From NCBI GenBank assembly GCA_964602415.1, contig CAZRQL010000017.1, positions 1-64,000 on the forward strand: DNA of 64,000 bases, read 5' to 3'. This document shows positions 19,003 through 28,282 of this stretch, piece after piece. The DNA comes from CAZRQL01 sp964602415. Its GTDB lineage: Bacteria > Bacteroidota > Bacteroidia > Cytophagales > Flammeovirgaceae. Numbering within the stretch: position 1 is the stretch's first letter; the number at the start of each line of letters is the position of its first letter. The notes beneath the pieces were generated by a model, which was not told the DNA's origin, did not search any database, and saw nothing but the letters and a program-made list of their open reading frames with translations. The translations under genes were made by a program, and so were the position numbers.

Positions 19003-21045
19003 TTACTTAACGACACTTCCTTCACGAATTACATTCTTAGGGGCTATCAGCGAAAGGCTTCCGTCGGGCTGCTCTGCCGTCAAAACCATGCCTTGAGAGA
19101 GAACACCCTTGATTTCTCTTGGCTCAAGATTGGCCAAAAACAACACTTGCATACCTTCAATTTGCTGAGCATCATACGTTTCTGCTATGCCACTCACGAT
19201 TGTGCGTTCCATAAATCCATCATCAACCGTGAGTTTGAGCAGTTTTTTTGCTTTGGCAATTTTCTCGGCTTTTCTAACCGTTCCCACTCTTATATCAAGC
19301 TGTTTAAAGGTTTCAAAATCAATATTTTTCTTAAACTCTTCAATGGGCTTGAGGGCAGCTTTTCTCTCTTCAAGTTTGGCAAGTTGAGCCTGTATGGTAC
19401 TGTCTTCTATTTTGTTAAAAAGAAGTACCGGCTCATTAAGTGCATGGCCTGTGGTCAGTTCGAGGATAGGGCTAAAACCATCAATATCTTCCATATTGAG
19501 CATCTTGGCCAACTTGGAGGCTGAATCAGGCAAAAAAGGCTTGAGAATCAATGATAAATTGGCCGCAATAAGCAAACCCGTATGCAATATAGTCTGTACG
19601 CGCTCGGGCTTGGATGTCCAGATTTTCCATGGCTCAGTCTCAGCCAAATATTTATTGCCCAGACGCGCCAAATTCATCACTTCAAACAAGGCTTCCCTAA
19701 ACCTAAAATTTAAAATCAATTGCTCGATTTTGGGGTAAGCCTCTTTGATTTTTTCGAGTGCTTCATTTTCAAGGTCGTAATAAGTGGAAGGCGCAGGAAT
19801 CTTGCCTCCAAAATACTTGTGGGTCAGCACCATTACCCTATTGACAAAATTGCCCAAAATAGCCGCCAACTCATTGTTGTTGCGGGCCTGGAAATCTGCC
19901 CAAGTAAACTCACTGTCTTTGTTTTCCGGCAGAATTGAAGCCAACACATAGCGCAGCACATCTTGCTGATTGGGAAATTCCTCTAAGTATTCATGAAGCC
20001 ATACCGCCCAATTCCTTGAGGTTGAGAGCTTTCCACCTTCCAAATTCAAGAACTCATTTGCAGGCACGTTGGTAGGCAAAATGTAGTTGCCCATCAGCCT
20101 CAAAATGATGGGAAAAATAATACAGTGAAAAACGATATTGTCTTTTCCAATAAAATGGATTAACTCGGTTTGGCTGTCTTGCCAATAGGGCTTCCAATCT
20201 TTGCCTTCACGCTCTGCCCATGCTTTGGTGGCGGAAATGTATCCGATTGGGGCATCGAGCCAGACATAAAGCACCTTGCTGGGAGCACCAGGCACAGGCA
20301 CGCCCCAATCCAAATCCCGCGTCATCGAACGAGATTGTAAGCCCCCCTCTATCCATGAAAGGCATTGACCCACAACATGATTTTTCCAGTCTTGGGGGTT
20401 GTGGTGCAGGCTGCCATCCAGCAGGCCTTGACTAATCCACTCACGCACCCACTCTTGGTGCTTGTGCATAGGCAAATACCAGTGCTTTGTGCTGCGAAGT
20501 ACGGGTTTTGAGCCGCTCAACACGGAGCGAGGATTGATCAACTCTGGGGGACTCAACGAAGTGCCACAACGCTCACACTGATCGCCATAAGCGTTGGGGT
20601 TGTCGCATTTGGGACACTGGCCTTGTATGTAGCGGTCAGCCAAAAACGTTTGTGCTGTTTCATCGTAAAATTGCTCCGATTCAATAATCTCAAATTCATG
20701 CTTGGCATTGATGACCTCAAAAAACTCTTGAGCGGTTTGGTAGTGAACCGGATCGCTTGTGCGGTGATAAATATCAAAAGAGATTCCAAAATCCGCAAAC
20801 GATTTGCGCATCAGAGCATCGTATTTGTCAATAATATCTTTGGGAGATACGCCTTCTTTTTTGGCTTTTAGGGTTATGGCCGCACCATGTTCATCGCTGC
20901 CACAAACAAAAACCACATCTTGTTTCTTCATCCTGAGAAACCTGCAATAAATATCAGCCGGCAAGTAAGCCCCTGCAATATGACCTATATGGAGAGGGCC
21001 ATTGGCGTAAGGTAATGCCGCAGTTACAGTGTATCTTTTGGGCAT
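19003..21045 (-). CDS. metG: Methionyl-tRNA synthetase
   Basis: A 680-residue class I synthetase that charges tRNA-Met. Near the N-terminus are AALPYANGPLHIGH (HIGH motif) and GSDEHG. Next is a zinc-knuckle segment with CPKC and CERC, then the KMSKS equivalent KLSTSRN, and an anticodon-binding helical bundle. The last 110 residues are a C-terminal EMAP/Trbp-like tRNA-binding domain (LDIRVGTV...LANLEPREIKGV..QGM). The open frame continues 50 codons upstream into uppS, but ATG at 21045 (MPKRYTVTAALPYANG) fits the family and leaves a 10-bp gap after the uppS stop. The gene is probably cotranscribed with uppS and follows the initiator tRNA-Met, its functional partner. Confidence 0.97.
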   Translation of the reverse strand: MPKRYTVTAALPYANGPLHIGHIAGAYLPADIYCRFLRMKKQDVVFVCGSDEHGAAITLKAKKEGVSPKDIIDKYDALMRKSFADFGISFDIYHRTSDPVHYQTAQEFFEVINAKHEFEIIESEQFYDETAQTFLADRYIQGQCPKCDNPNAYGDQCERCGTSLSPPELINPRSVLSGSKPVLRSTKHWYLPMHKHQEWVREWISQGLLDGSLHHNPQDWKNHVVGQCLSWIEGGLQSRSMTRDLDWGVPVPGAPSKVLYVWLDAPIGYISATKAWAEREGKDWKPYWQDSQTELIHFIGKDNIVFHCIIFPIILRLMGNYILPTNVPANEFLNLEGGKLSTSRNWAVWLHEYLEEFPNQQDVLRYVLASILPENKDSEFTWADFQARNNNELAAILGNFVNRVMVLTHKYFGGKIPAPSTYYDLENEALEKIKEAYPKIEQLILNFRFREALFEVMNLARLGNKYLAETEPWKIWTSKPERVQTILHTGLLIAANLSLILKPFLPDSASKLAKMLNMEDIDGFSPILELTTGHALNEPVLLFNKIEDSTIQAQLAKLEERKAALKPIEEFKKNIDFETFKQLDIRVGTVRKAEKIAKAKKLLKLTVDDGFMERTIVSGIAETYDAQQIEGMQVLFLANLEPREIKGVLSQGMVLTAEQPDGSLSLIAPKNVIREGSVVK

Positions 21046-21055
21046 AAAATTAAAA

Positions 21056-21802
21056 TCAAATCGTAAGTGTCTTGTTGATGAGTTGTTCACTGGTTTTGCC
21101 AAATCTCCTCTCTCGGTTTTGGTAGTCAGCAATGGCAACTTGTAAATGCTCTTTACGAAAATCAGGCCAAAGCACATCGGTAAAATAAAGCTCACTATAA
21201 GCTATCTGCCAAAGCAAAAAATTAGAAATTCGTTTTTCGCCGCTGGTGCGAATCAACAGTTCAGGTGGGGGAATGCCGTCGGTTTTGAGATAATGTTCAA
21301 AAGTACTGCCATCAATGGGCTGTGCCGGCAATTTCCCCTCCGCAATGTCTTCTATGATTGCATTTACTGCACTGAGTATTTCCCAATGCCCGCTATAACT
21401 CAAAGCCAACACCAAAGTCATGCGGTCGTTGTCTTTGGTGCGTTCAATAGCCTCATTGAGTTCACTTTGACAAAGTTTGGGTAAAGTACCCAATGCGCCT
21501 ATGGCTTTGAGCCTAATATTGTTGTTCAGTAAAGTATTCAATTCTTGGCGAATGCTGGACACCAAAAGACTCATCAAAGCCTGCACTTCCGGTTGTGGGC
21601 GGTTCCAATTTTCGGTCGAAAACGTATAAAGAGTCAAGTACTTGATGCCCATAGAGGCGGCTGCCTCGGTTACTTCTCTCACGGATTTGATGGCCGTTGT
21701 GTGACCAAATAACCTCATTGCTCCCCGTTTTTTTGCCCAACGCCCATTTCCATCCATGATAATAGCGACGTGTTGGGGAATATTATCGTTATTGAGCAGC
21801 AT
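21056..21802 (-). CDS. uppS: Isoprenyl transferase (undecaprenyl diphosphate synthase)
   Basis: A 248-residue cis-prenyltransferase that condenses isopentenyl diphosphate with farnesyl diphosphate to make the C55 lipid carrier for peptidoglycan and surface glycans. The diphosphate-binding motif HVAIIMDGNGRWA lies near residue 11, with the catalytic Asp at 17. The conserved TLYTFSTENW.RP stretch and the C-terminal RTSGEKRISNFLLWQ.AYSE and WPDF motifs are all present. A TTG codon lies 9 bp upstream, but ATG at 21802 is preferred. It heads a probable uppS-metG operon. Confidence 0.96.
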   Translation of the reverse strand: MLLNNDNIPQHVAIIMDGNGRWAKKRGAMRLFGHTTAIKSVREVTEAAASMGIKYLTLYTFSTENWNRPQPEVQALMSLLVSSIRQELNTLLNNNIRLKAIGALGTLPKLCQSELNEAIERTKDNDRMTLVLALSYSGHWEILSAVNAIIEDIAEGKLPAQPIDGSTFEHYLKTDGIPPPELLIRTSGEKRISNFLLWQIAYSELYFTDVLWPDFRKEHLQVAIADYQNRERRFGKTSEQLINKTLTI

Positions 21803-21808
21803 AATTGT

Positions 21809-21829
21809 CAAAATTAGGAGTCAAAGTTA
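21809..21829 (-). promoter_or_regulatory. Candidate uppS promoter -7 elements
   Basis: Two exact matches to the Bacteroidota -7 consensus TAnnTTTG precede uppS on the minus strand: TAACTTTG at 21829-21822 and TAATTTTG at 21816-21809. The upstream one leaves a short 5' leader. No clear -33 TTG was found at the expected distance. Confidence 0.4.
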
Positions 21830-21838
21830 AAAAAAAGC

Positions 21839-21868
21839 CTAAAAAAAAAGCCTGCATTTGCAGGCTTT
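21839..21868 (-). terminator. Intrinsic terminator after tRNA-fMet
   Basis: A near-perfect hairpin (AAAGCCTGCA at 21847-21856 with TGCAGGCTTT at 21859-21868) starts 1 bp beyond the tRNA 3' end. On the minus strand it is followed by a run of T residues (the A run at 21841-21849 on the plus strand). Confidence 0.85.
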
Positions 21869-21869
21869 G

Positions 21870-21942
21870 TAGCGGGAGTAAGACTCGAACTTACGGCCTT
21901 CGGGTTATGAGCCCGACGAGCTACCAACTGCTCCATCCCGCG
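21870..21942 (-). tRNA. Initiator tRNA-Met (anticodon CAT)
   Basis: A complete 73-nt cloverleaf read on the minus strand, starting CGCGGGATGGAGC. The anticodon loop is CTCATAA, flanked by TCGGG and CCCGA: the three consecutive G:C pairs characteristic of initiator tRNA. The T arm is GTAAG-TTCGAGT-CTTAC and the discriminator is A73. Acceptor position 1 (C) cannot pair with position 72 (T/U), a mismatch as in formyl-methionine initiators. The CCA end is not encoded. Confidence 0.95.
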
Positions 21943-22061
21943 ATTTTGTGAATGCAAAACAACACTTTATTTTCTCAAGTTCCAAATTTTATTTGAAAAA
22001 AGTTACTTTTTATTGTGAATACACAAACATAGCTTTGATAATCAATAAGTTGTAGCTCATT

Positions 22062-23453
22062 TTAATAACCCAATATTTGAAGCATCTCTTCTTCGGCCTG
22101 CTGAGGGCGAAAAATATCCATCTGTATTTGTCCACTTGTTTCGTCTTTTGAGATAATCAAATGCTTGGGCGCGGGTATGAGGCAATGCTGAATCCCTCCA
22201 TAGCCCCCAAGGCTTTCTTGGTAAGCACCTGTGTGAAAAAAACCTATGTACTGCTTTGTTCCTTTGGGGATTTTTGGAAGGTAAACATAGCGATTGGACT
22301 TCTCCAGATTATAGTAATCGTCCGAATCACAAGTAATCCCTCCCAAATTGATATGGGTAAAATCATAATCTACATTATTGACAGCCAGCATGATAAACTT
22401 CTGGTCTTTGCCCCAAATATCAGGCAGGTGCGTAATGAGCGAGCCATCTATCATGTACCAAAGTTCTTTGTCGTTTTGGCGTTTTTGTTCCAACACCGAA
22501 TAAATAATCGCCCCACTCTCCCCAACGGTATGGCTGCCAAACTCAGTAATGATATTGGGAACAGGGACTTCATTGTCCTCACAAACTGCCTTGATGTTTT
22601 GTACAATCATGTCGGCCATGTAGCGGTGGTCGTAATAAAAGCCCAAAGAGTGCTTGATAGGAAAGCCGCCCCCAATATCAATGGTATCCAGTGTATCACA
22701 AACTTTTCTCAGTTCGCAGTATTTGTAGATAAACTTATTTAGCTCCGTCCAATAATAAGTGGTGTCGTTGATGCCCGAATTGATAAAGAAATGAAGCATT
22801 TTCAGTTCGATATGAGGCTCGTCGGCTATTTTGTCGTAATAAATCCGGTTCACATCAATGTAACGCACACCCAGTCGAGAGGTGTAAATTCCAAAGTTAG
22901 GCTCTTCGTCGGAAGCCAAGCGAATCCCTACCTTGAAGTTGCGCTTGATATGTTGCTTGTAAAAATCAATCTCCTCCAAATAATCCAAAACAGGAATACA
23001 GTTTTTGAAACCGTTGTTTATCAAATCAACAATCGCATTTTGATAGCTTTTGGGCTTAAAGCCATTGCAAACGATAAGTTTCTTTTTGTCAATTTTGCCA
23101 GACTCTTCGAGTTTTTTGATAATTCCTATATCATAAGCCGAAGATGTCTCGAGTTGTACGTCGTTTTTGAGCACTTCATCAAGCACAAACCTAAAATGAG
23201 AGGCTTTGGTGCAATAGCAATAAATGTATTGGCCTGCGTAGTTGTGCTTGGCGATGGCCTCATTGAATATCTGTTTGGCAAATTGTATGCTTTGAGATAT
23301 TTTTGGCAAATAACTAATTTTAAGTGGAGTACCGTACTTCTCTACAATCTCTGAAAGATTGAGACCGTGAAAATGTAACTCGTGATTGACGTAGTCAAAT
23401 TCAGGGGTAGGAAAGTCAAACGTATGTTTGATTAAGTCAAAATAGGAACGCAT
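22062..23453 (-). CDS. speA: Arginine decarboxylase, PLP fold type III
   Basis: A 463-residue alanine-racemase-fold decarboxylase of the type annotated as biosynthetic arginine decarboxylase in Bacteroidota; it would make agmatine for polyamine synthesis. The PLP-binding lysine is in YCTKASH (Lys83). A phosphate-binding IDIGGGFP and the C-terminal GFFHTGAYQES segment match the family. Related type III enzymes use ornithine or diaminopimelate, so substrate choice rests on length and overall resemblance. The gene follows a small membrane-protein gene with a 7-bp gap, suggesting one transcript. tRNA-fMet lies just downstream. Confidence 0.85.
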   Translation of the reverse strand: MRSYFDLIKHTFDFPTPEFDYVNHELHFHGLNLSEIVEKYGTPLKISYLPKISQSIQFAKQIFNEAIAKHNYAGQYIYCYCTKASHFRFVLDEVLKNDVQLETSSAYDIGIIKKLEESGKIDKKKLIVCNGFKPKSYQNAIVDLINNGFKNCIPVLDYLEEIDFYKQHIKRNFKVGIRLASDEEPNFGIYTSRLGVRYIDVNRIYYDKIADEPHIELKMLHFFINSGINDTTYYWTELNKFIYKYCELRKVCDTLDTIDIGGGFPIKHSLGFYYDHRYMADMIVQNIKAVCEDNEVPVPNIITEFGSHTVGESGAIIYSVLEQKRQNDKELWYMIDGSLITHLPDIWGKDQKFIMLAVNNVDYDFTHINLGGITCDSDDYYNLEKSNRYVYLPKIPKGTKQYIGFFHTGAYQESLGGYGGIQHCLIPAPKHLIISKDETSGQIQMDIFRPQQAEEEMLQILGY

Positions 23454-23460
23454 GGAATCG

Positions 23461-23661
23461 TTATGATTTTATGGTTTGTTTGTTTTCACACTCGGAGGGC
23501 TTTTTGCCGCAATACGAACAAGACTCCCCGTCAGCATTGAGGAAAGGGCTTTGCGAGGCGCAAGTACCACGAAATTCGCCACCTTTTACCAACAAAAGTC
23601 GTATTCCAAGACCGACAAAAAAAAACAGCAGCAAAGCCAAAGTAAAAAGTATAGTTGCCAT
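23461..23661 (-). CDS. Small cysteine-rich single-pass membrane protein
   Basis: A 66-residue protein with one N-terminal membrane helix (residues 3-24) and a polar tail of cysteines (GTCASQSP..., CSYCGKKPSEC). Similar short proteins are widespread in Bacteroidota as unnamed membrane proteins. The helix-plus-cysteine layout also recalls NqrM (DUF539), which delivers iron to Na+-NQR, but no nqr gene is visible and I do not assign that role. It lies 7 bp upstream of speA and has its own promoter-like element. Confidence 0.75.
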   Translation of the reverse strand: MATILFTLALLLFFFVGLGIRLLLVKGGEFRGTCASQSPFLNADGESCSYCGKKPSECENKQTIKS

Positions 23662-23674
23662 TATTATTTTTTCT

Positions 23675-23682
23675 CAAAGATA
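23675..23682 (-). promoter_or_regulatory. Candidate -7 element for the small membrane protein-speA unit
   Basis: TATCTTTG on the minus strand is an exact TAnnTTTG match 13 bp before the ATG at 23661. A TTG about 21 bp further upstream lies inside the hairpin that ends the preceding protease gene, so terminator and promoter appear to overlap. Confidence 0.45.
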
Positions 23683-23693
23683 ATCCAAAATAA

Positions 23694-23725
23694 ACAAAAA
23701 AGCCAATCCCTTTTACAGGATTGGC
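23694..23725 (-). terminator. Intrinsic terminator of the protease gene
   Basis: An 8-bp perfect stem (GCCAATCC at 23702-23709 with GGATTGGC at 23718-23725) is followed on the minus strand by TTTTTTG. It begins 22 bp after the protease stop codon. Confidence 0.8.
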
Positions 23726-23746
23726 CTTTAACTCAAAAAAAAGAGC

Positions 23747-26700
23747 CTACTCTAACACTACTTTCAAGGTAGAAGTCCCGCTCAAACCGGTGAATTTGAG
23801 GGTGTAGATGCCCTTGGGTAGATGCTGAAGGTTCAGAATCCCTGTTTGGGAATTGATTTGGCTTGTCATAACGGCTCTGCCTGTAAGTTCGTAAACTTGC
23901 AAAGCCAAACTGCCCGTCAAATCGCCATTAAATCTGAAGTTGAGCATACCTGAAGAAGGATTGGGAAATACTTCCACCAAAGGACTGGGCAACTCATCCA
24001 AAGAAAGGACTTCGTCTGCCATCTCACAGTAGCGAGAAAATACTCTAATACCATTGAACTCCCTGAAGGCCCTGACTCTATACATGACCCGATTGCGGGC
24101 TTGGCTGTTGGTCAGTATATCCTCATACATGGTTTGGTTGGCATTGACGTTTGTCAAGTCTTCCCAAACCCCGAAAGATAGAGCAGGAAACTGACGCTGC
24201 ACCTGAAAGCCACTCTCTATGAAAGAGTTATCTTTCCAACTGAACTGAACAATATTGCCAAGTCTGGGTACGGCTTGACAGTTGGTTGGTGTCTGAGGCC
24301 GTTCGACCAAGCAGAGGTCAAAGTTCCTAAAAGCACTAAAATTGAACGGATCAAAGAGAGGGAGTTCATCCAACTCTTGGTACACTTTGTAGTAGCCCTG
24401 TGAAGAAATACCATTGGAGGCTTTGTCGCGAATTCTAAAGATATAGCAGCGACTGGTATCCAAACAGAGCCTTGATTTGTAAACAGTTCTTTTGTCAAAA
24501 CCTGTGTAGTCTTGGCTGTACAAAACAGTCGTGCCGTCAAGCACTTCCCAAGAGGTTTGTTCAGGAAAATCGTCGGTTTTTATCTCTATAATGATGCCTC
24601 TGCCTTGTGAGGTGCTGAGATTGTATTGGACAGACACAGAGTCGTTGGCAGGCACATCATCGCCGCCGGCTATTTGGGCTTTGGCTGTGAGGGTCAAAGA
24701 AGAGCCGGGGGTAGCCGCAAAAATGCCATTTATGGTAGAGAAATCGACTATTTGGCTTTGTCTTGCCCCTATGCCCACCCGACTATTGAAAACGGATTCT
24801 TTTTCACCTACTTTGACAGTCAATTTAAAAGAAGGTATGGAGTCTTTGCCGTTGTTGGCTACCTTGACGATAGGAGCGATTTTATCGTTGCATACCACAG
24901 AAGTTTCGCTTGGCTGTATGACTTGGGTAATCATCAAATCTTTTTGAGGGGGGCTGACAGTGTGTTTTCCCGGGCTGATATTTGCCAAAGAAAACTCTTT
25001 GACTTCCCACTCGCTAAAATTGATTTGTGAGAAACTGCCCTCGTTGGGTCTGAAGATGTGCGGTCGTCTTTGAACCACTTTGTCGTTGTACTGCCAGAAT
25101 CTCCCTGTTCCGCTCCTGCCTTTTTCTCCGTAGGTATCGTACAAATTAGCTCCTATGTTGAGCAGTTCATAAGTATCGTTGCCGTCTCCAAGGTCGGTTG
25201 AGATAAAATCATGTGCAGGCAGCCCCCAAGAAGGATCGAAAGCGGCATTGGCTATGACAAATGTTTTCTGAGGCAGTAGTTCAAAGTTGGTTCTCAAAGG
25301 TATCACCTTGGAGTTATTGGGGTTGCCGTCGGCGTAACGCACCAAACTCAAGGCGCTGAGGTTGATTTTGCGGTCTTCGTTGGCATTGAACAGCTCAATA
25401 AAGCGCACTTCACGGTTGCCTATTTTGCCTTGTGCTATTTCGGAAATGATGATATTTTGATTGTTTTCGCCGGGCTCCAATGGAGGCAACTGACTCACGT
25501 TTCTATTGATAGGGTCAAGCCACTCCTTTAGCCGCTGGCTTGCGCTGCTGCCATTGCTCCATGCCCAAGACACTTTGCCATACTGGGCACTAATATTACT
25601 GGGTGTGCAGTCAAAAGGGCCACCTGAGTGCAGAGTCCCATACACAAGCCTGTCGTTTTCACTCAGCAAAGCCGAACCCGATGAGCCGGGTGCCAAATAG
25701 CCTTTGGTGACGGTGGTTCTCCAGTGCGAATTGACAGGGAACTGATCGCTGCCGCCACTTCCATTATTGACAAAAAGCGGGGTGTTATTGGATACTGCGC
25801 TGCTGTGGCGGTGGATTTTTTTTATGTCGCCGCTTGGGTGGCTGATACCGATGCCTACGCCCGGACTGATGTCTTCTCTGCTCCAACCCAAAAAATAAGG
25901 ATTGGGAGGTAAACTTGAGAGTTGTACCAACCAAGTGTCTGCATCGCGGTTGGTCATCAACAGGGTGCTACCCACTATCATGTCGGACTTTGCGGGCTCT
26001 TGGCTGCTGCAAGAAGGGGCTTCATAATTGAAATAGTATTGCACGCGGCCATAATCTACATTGCCTACGCAGTGGTTGGCAGAATAAAAAAGAGGCTTTT
26101 CGTCCAGCGCGGTGTTGTTGATCAGTGAGCCGGTGCACCAGCCTGCGCCACCATTGCGCTGAATCAAGGAGATACGGGCTACCGCACGCTTTTCTTTTTG
26201 CCAGTCTTTGCCCAGGTCGGTAGCACAATTGATGTTGATGGAACAAGGTACGTTGGCATCTCCAAATCCTTTGCCCGAAAATTCCCTGTCGCGGCGTTGG
26301 CGTTCTATTTCAGGGTCTTGGTTCATGTCAGGTGCAAAAATATGACTGAGGTAATCCAAAAATATTCTTCCTTGTCCTCTGACCGATTTGGGTTCAAAGT
26401 ACTCATAAACAGTTACATCGCCTTCCAAAATGGCCGTCGAAAATCCCCAAGTCGGATTTTTGGGGTTGTTGGCCGAAGTAAAGCCTCCCAACACAACCGA
26501 GCCGTTGTCATTGTAAACATAAAGCGTAGCCCCCGGCGGAATAAAAAAATCTTTGTAAAGCGAAATCGTCCCAATCGCGCCCACAGAGCGCAAAGCCAAC
26601 CGCCAAATCCTGTCGCCGGAGGGCAACTCTTCCCAGAGCCCTGAGTTTTGAAGCCCCAGATTGACAGGAACTCCCACCGAAAACTGGTTGGCTATCAACC

Positions 26701-26890
26701 CATTTTTTTGGTCTTGGTACACCTTTGCCATATCCAACTCAGGCAAACTATGAACTGCAAGCAAATTGAGAGGGGTTACTATGCCCTCTGCTGCCAATCT
26801 TTCACTCAAAGGTCTGCCACCGATGTTGGGTTGGGCCTTGACAAAACAGACAGATAGCAAAACGAAAAAAATTGTACAGAATTTATTCAT
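23747..26890 (-). CDS. T9SS-sorted lysyl-endopeptidase-like serine protease
   Basis: A 1,047-residue secreted protein. ATG at 26890 gives a clear signal peptide (residues 1-19, ending VKAQ); the 78 upstream codons in frame are not signal-like. A propeptide-like region (20-205) is followed by a chymotrypsin-fold domain resembling family S1E (Achromobacter lysyl endopeptidase). The putative triad is His273 in SANHC, Asp318 in ADTWLVQL and Ser404 in GSSGS, with paired cysteines. Then come a lamin-tail-like domain (about 470-640), a CARDB-like domain, an FnIII-like domain and a C-terminal T9SS type A sorting domain (VEVFPNPSSG...LPKGIYTLK). It is probably released or surface-anchored and degrades protein. 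Specificity for lysine is inferred from family only. Confidence 0.9.
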   Translation of the reverse strand: MNKFCTIFFVLLSVCFVKAQPNIGGRPLSERLAAEGIVTPLNLLAVHSLPELDMAKVYQDQKNGLIANQFSVGVPVNLGLQNSGLWEELPSGDRIWRLALRSVGAIGTISLYKDFFIPPGATLYVYNDNGSVVLGGFTSANNPKNPTWGFSTAILEGDVTVYEYFEPKSVRGQGRIFLDYLSHIFAPDMNQDPEIERQRRDREFSGKGFGDANVPCSININCATDLGKDWQKEKRAVARISLIQRNGGAGWCTGSLINNTALDEKPLFYSANHCVGNVDYGRVQYYFNYEAPSCSSQEPAKSDMIVGSTLLMTNRDADTWLVQLSSLPPNPYFLGWSREDISPGVGIGISHPSGDIKKIHRHSSAVSNNTPLFVNNGSGGSDQFPVNSHWRTTVTKGYLAPGSSGSALLSENDRLVYGTLHSGGPFDCTPSNISAQYGKVSWAWSNGSSASQRLKEWLDPINRNVSQLPPLEPGENNQNIIISEIAQGKIGNREVRFIELFNANEDRKINLSALSLVRYADGNPNNSKVIPLRTNFELLPQKTFVIANAAFDPSWGLPAHDFISTDLGDGNDTYELLNIGANLYDTYGEKGRSGTGRFWQYNDKVVQRRPHIFRPNEGSFSQINFSEWEVKEFSLANISPGKHTVSPPQKDLMITQVIQPSETSVVCNDKIAPIVKVANNGKDSIPSFKLTVKVGEKESVFNSRVGIGARQSQIVDFSTINGIFAATPGSSLTLTAKAQIAGGDDVPANDSVSVQYNLSTSQGRGIIIEIKTDDFPEQTSWEVLDGTTVLYSQDYTGFDKRTVYKSRLCLDTSRCYIFRIRDKASNGISSQGYYKVYQELDELPLFDPFNFSAFRNFDLCLVERPQTPTNCQAVPRLGNIVQFSWKDNSFIESGFQVQRQFPALSFGVWEDLTNVNANQTMYEDILTNSQARNRVMYRVRAFREFNGIRVFSRYCEMADEVLSLDELPSPLVEVFPNPSSGMLNFRFNGDLTGSLALQVYELTGRAVMTSQINSQTGILNLQHLPKGIYTLKFTGLSGTSTLKVVLE

Positions 26891-27066
26891 TATTTTTTTG
26901 ATAATTTGAACACAAACAGAAACTATAAAATATAAGACCCATTCCGATGAACAACTGTTGCAAGTTGATTTGTTTTTGTTTCCAAATTGACCCAAAAATA
27001 GCCCGACCCGCTTTGAGTTGTATGACCTGAGAATGTACCTCCAACAAACACACCAAAATAGGCCAA

Positions 27067-28074
27067 CTACCACCTTATCAGTGCACTGGCCCAAGTAAAC
27101 CCGCTGCCAAAAGAAGCCAAGCAAACCAAATCACCGGACTTGATTTTTCCCTCTCTCCATGCCTCTGTCAAAGCAATCGGTATTGAAGCGGCGGTGGTGT
27201 TGCCGTAGCGTTGGATGTTGTTATAGACTTTTTCATCAGGCAGTTTGAGGAGTTTTTGTACGTACTGCGAAATGCGCAAGTTGGCTTGGTGAGGGATGAG
27301 CAAACAGAGGTCTTGAGGACTCAACCCATTGGCTTGCAAGGCTTCCATAATCACTTCAGGGAAGCGCGTAGAAGCGTGTTTGAAAACCAACTGCCCGTTC
27401 ATAACAGGGTAAAAAGAACTGCCCGGCTGCTTGATTTCTTCGATGCTGTCAGGAAATCGGTTGGGCTTGAAAAAGCCCGGCTCTGTCAAGGCAAGCTCTT
27501 CGGCAAACTCTCCGTCGCTGTGCAGGTGGGTAGAAAGCACTCCTACCCCCTCCTCATCGGTGGCTTCCAAAACCGCCGCCCCGGCACCATCGCCAAAAAT
27601 TACGGCCACGTGCCGCCCTGCATCCGAGTAATCAAGTCCGGTAGAATGTACCTCTGAGCCTACCAAAAGAATTTTTTTGCACATGCCCGTTTTGATAAAT
27701 TGGTCAGCGACAGAAAGACCATAGACAAAGCCCGAACACTGAGCGCGTATGTCAAGGGCAGGTATGTTTTTGCATCCCAACTCCCGCTGCAACAGCACCC
27801 CCGAACCCGGAAAATAATAATCGGGACTCAACGTCGCATAGACTATCATATCAATCTCTTGAGGTGTAACTTGCGCCATTTCAAGGGCTTGACGGGAAGC
27901 GGCAGCGGCCATTTTGTAGTTTTGCTCTTCGGGAATCTCACTGTACCTGCGCTCTAAAATACCTGTGCGCTCCACAATCCACTCATGGCTGGTATTCATT
28001 TTTTGGGTGAGTTCATGGTTGCTTACCACCCTCTTAGGCACATAAGCACCCAATCCTATAATCTTGGTTTTCAT
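27067..28074 (-). CDS. fabH: 3-oxoacyl-ACP synthase III
   Basis: A 335-residue ketoacyl synthase that condenses acetyl-CoA, or a branched starter, with malonyl-ACP to begin fatty-acid synthesis. The catalytic triad is visible: Cys113 in AQCSGF, His262 in IPHQAN and Asn292 in RYGNTTAAS. The terminal SFGSGFTWAS motif is intact. ATG codons at 28080 and 28074 both fit; 28074 (MKTKIIGLGAYVPKR) starts at the usual place and the longer frame adds only hydrophobic residues. It stands alone, without plsX or rpmF beside it, so it may be a paralogue for a special starter unit. Function is secure at family level. Confidence 0.94.
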   Translation of the reverse strand: MKTKIIGLGAYVPKRVVSNHELTQKMNTSHEWIVERTGILERRYSEIPEEQNYKMAAAASRQALEMAQVTPQEIDMIVYATLSPDYYFPGSGVLLQRELGCKNIPALDIRAQCSGFVYGLSVADQFIKTGMCKKILLVGSEVHSTGLDYSDAGRHVAVIFGDGAGAAVLEATDEEGVGVLSTHLHSDGEFAEELALTEPGFFKPNRFPDSIEEIKQPGSSFYPVMNGQLVFKHASTRFPEVIMEALQANGLSPQDLCLLIPHQANLRISQYVQKLLKLPDEKVYNNIQRYGNTTAASIPIALTEAWREGKIKSGDLVCLASFGSGFTWASALIRW

Positions 28075-28282
28075 CTGCATTTTTTGGCAATAAAACCAAA
28101 GGTTCAAAAAAATCAAAATCAAGACCAAAGAATTCTGACCGCGCTTAGAAAAAATAATTAAATAAAACAAGTTGAAAATCAATACTATAAAATAAAACTA
28201 TGACCAAGTTTAGGTTACTGATAACACCTTTTCTAAATTGAGTTGTTTTAAAAAAACATTCCAAAGAGCTAACTTGCCATAT

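Noticed and set aside
22161..23354. Plus-strand frames of 187-193 codons opposite speA
   Set aside because: Shadow of the speA coding strand, with low-complexity translated sequence and no motif.
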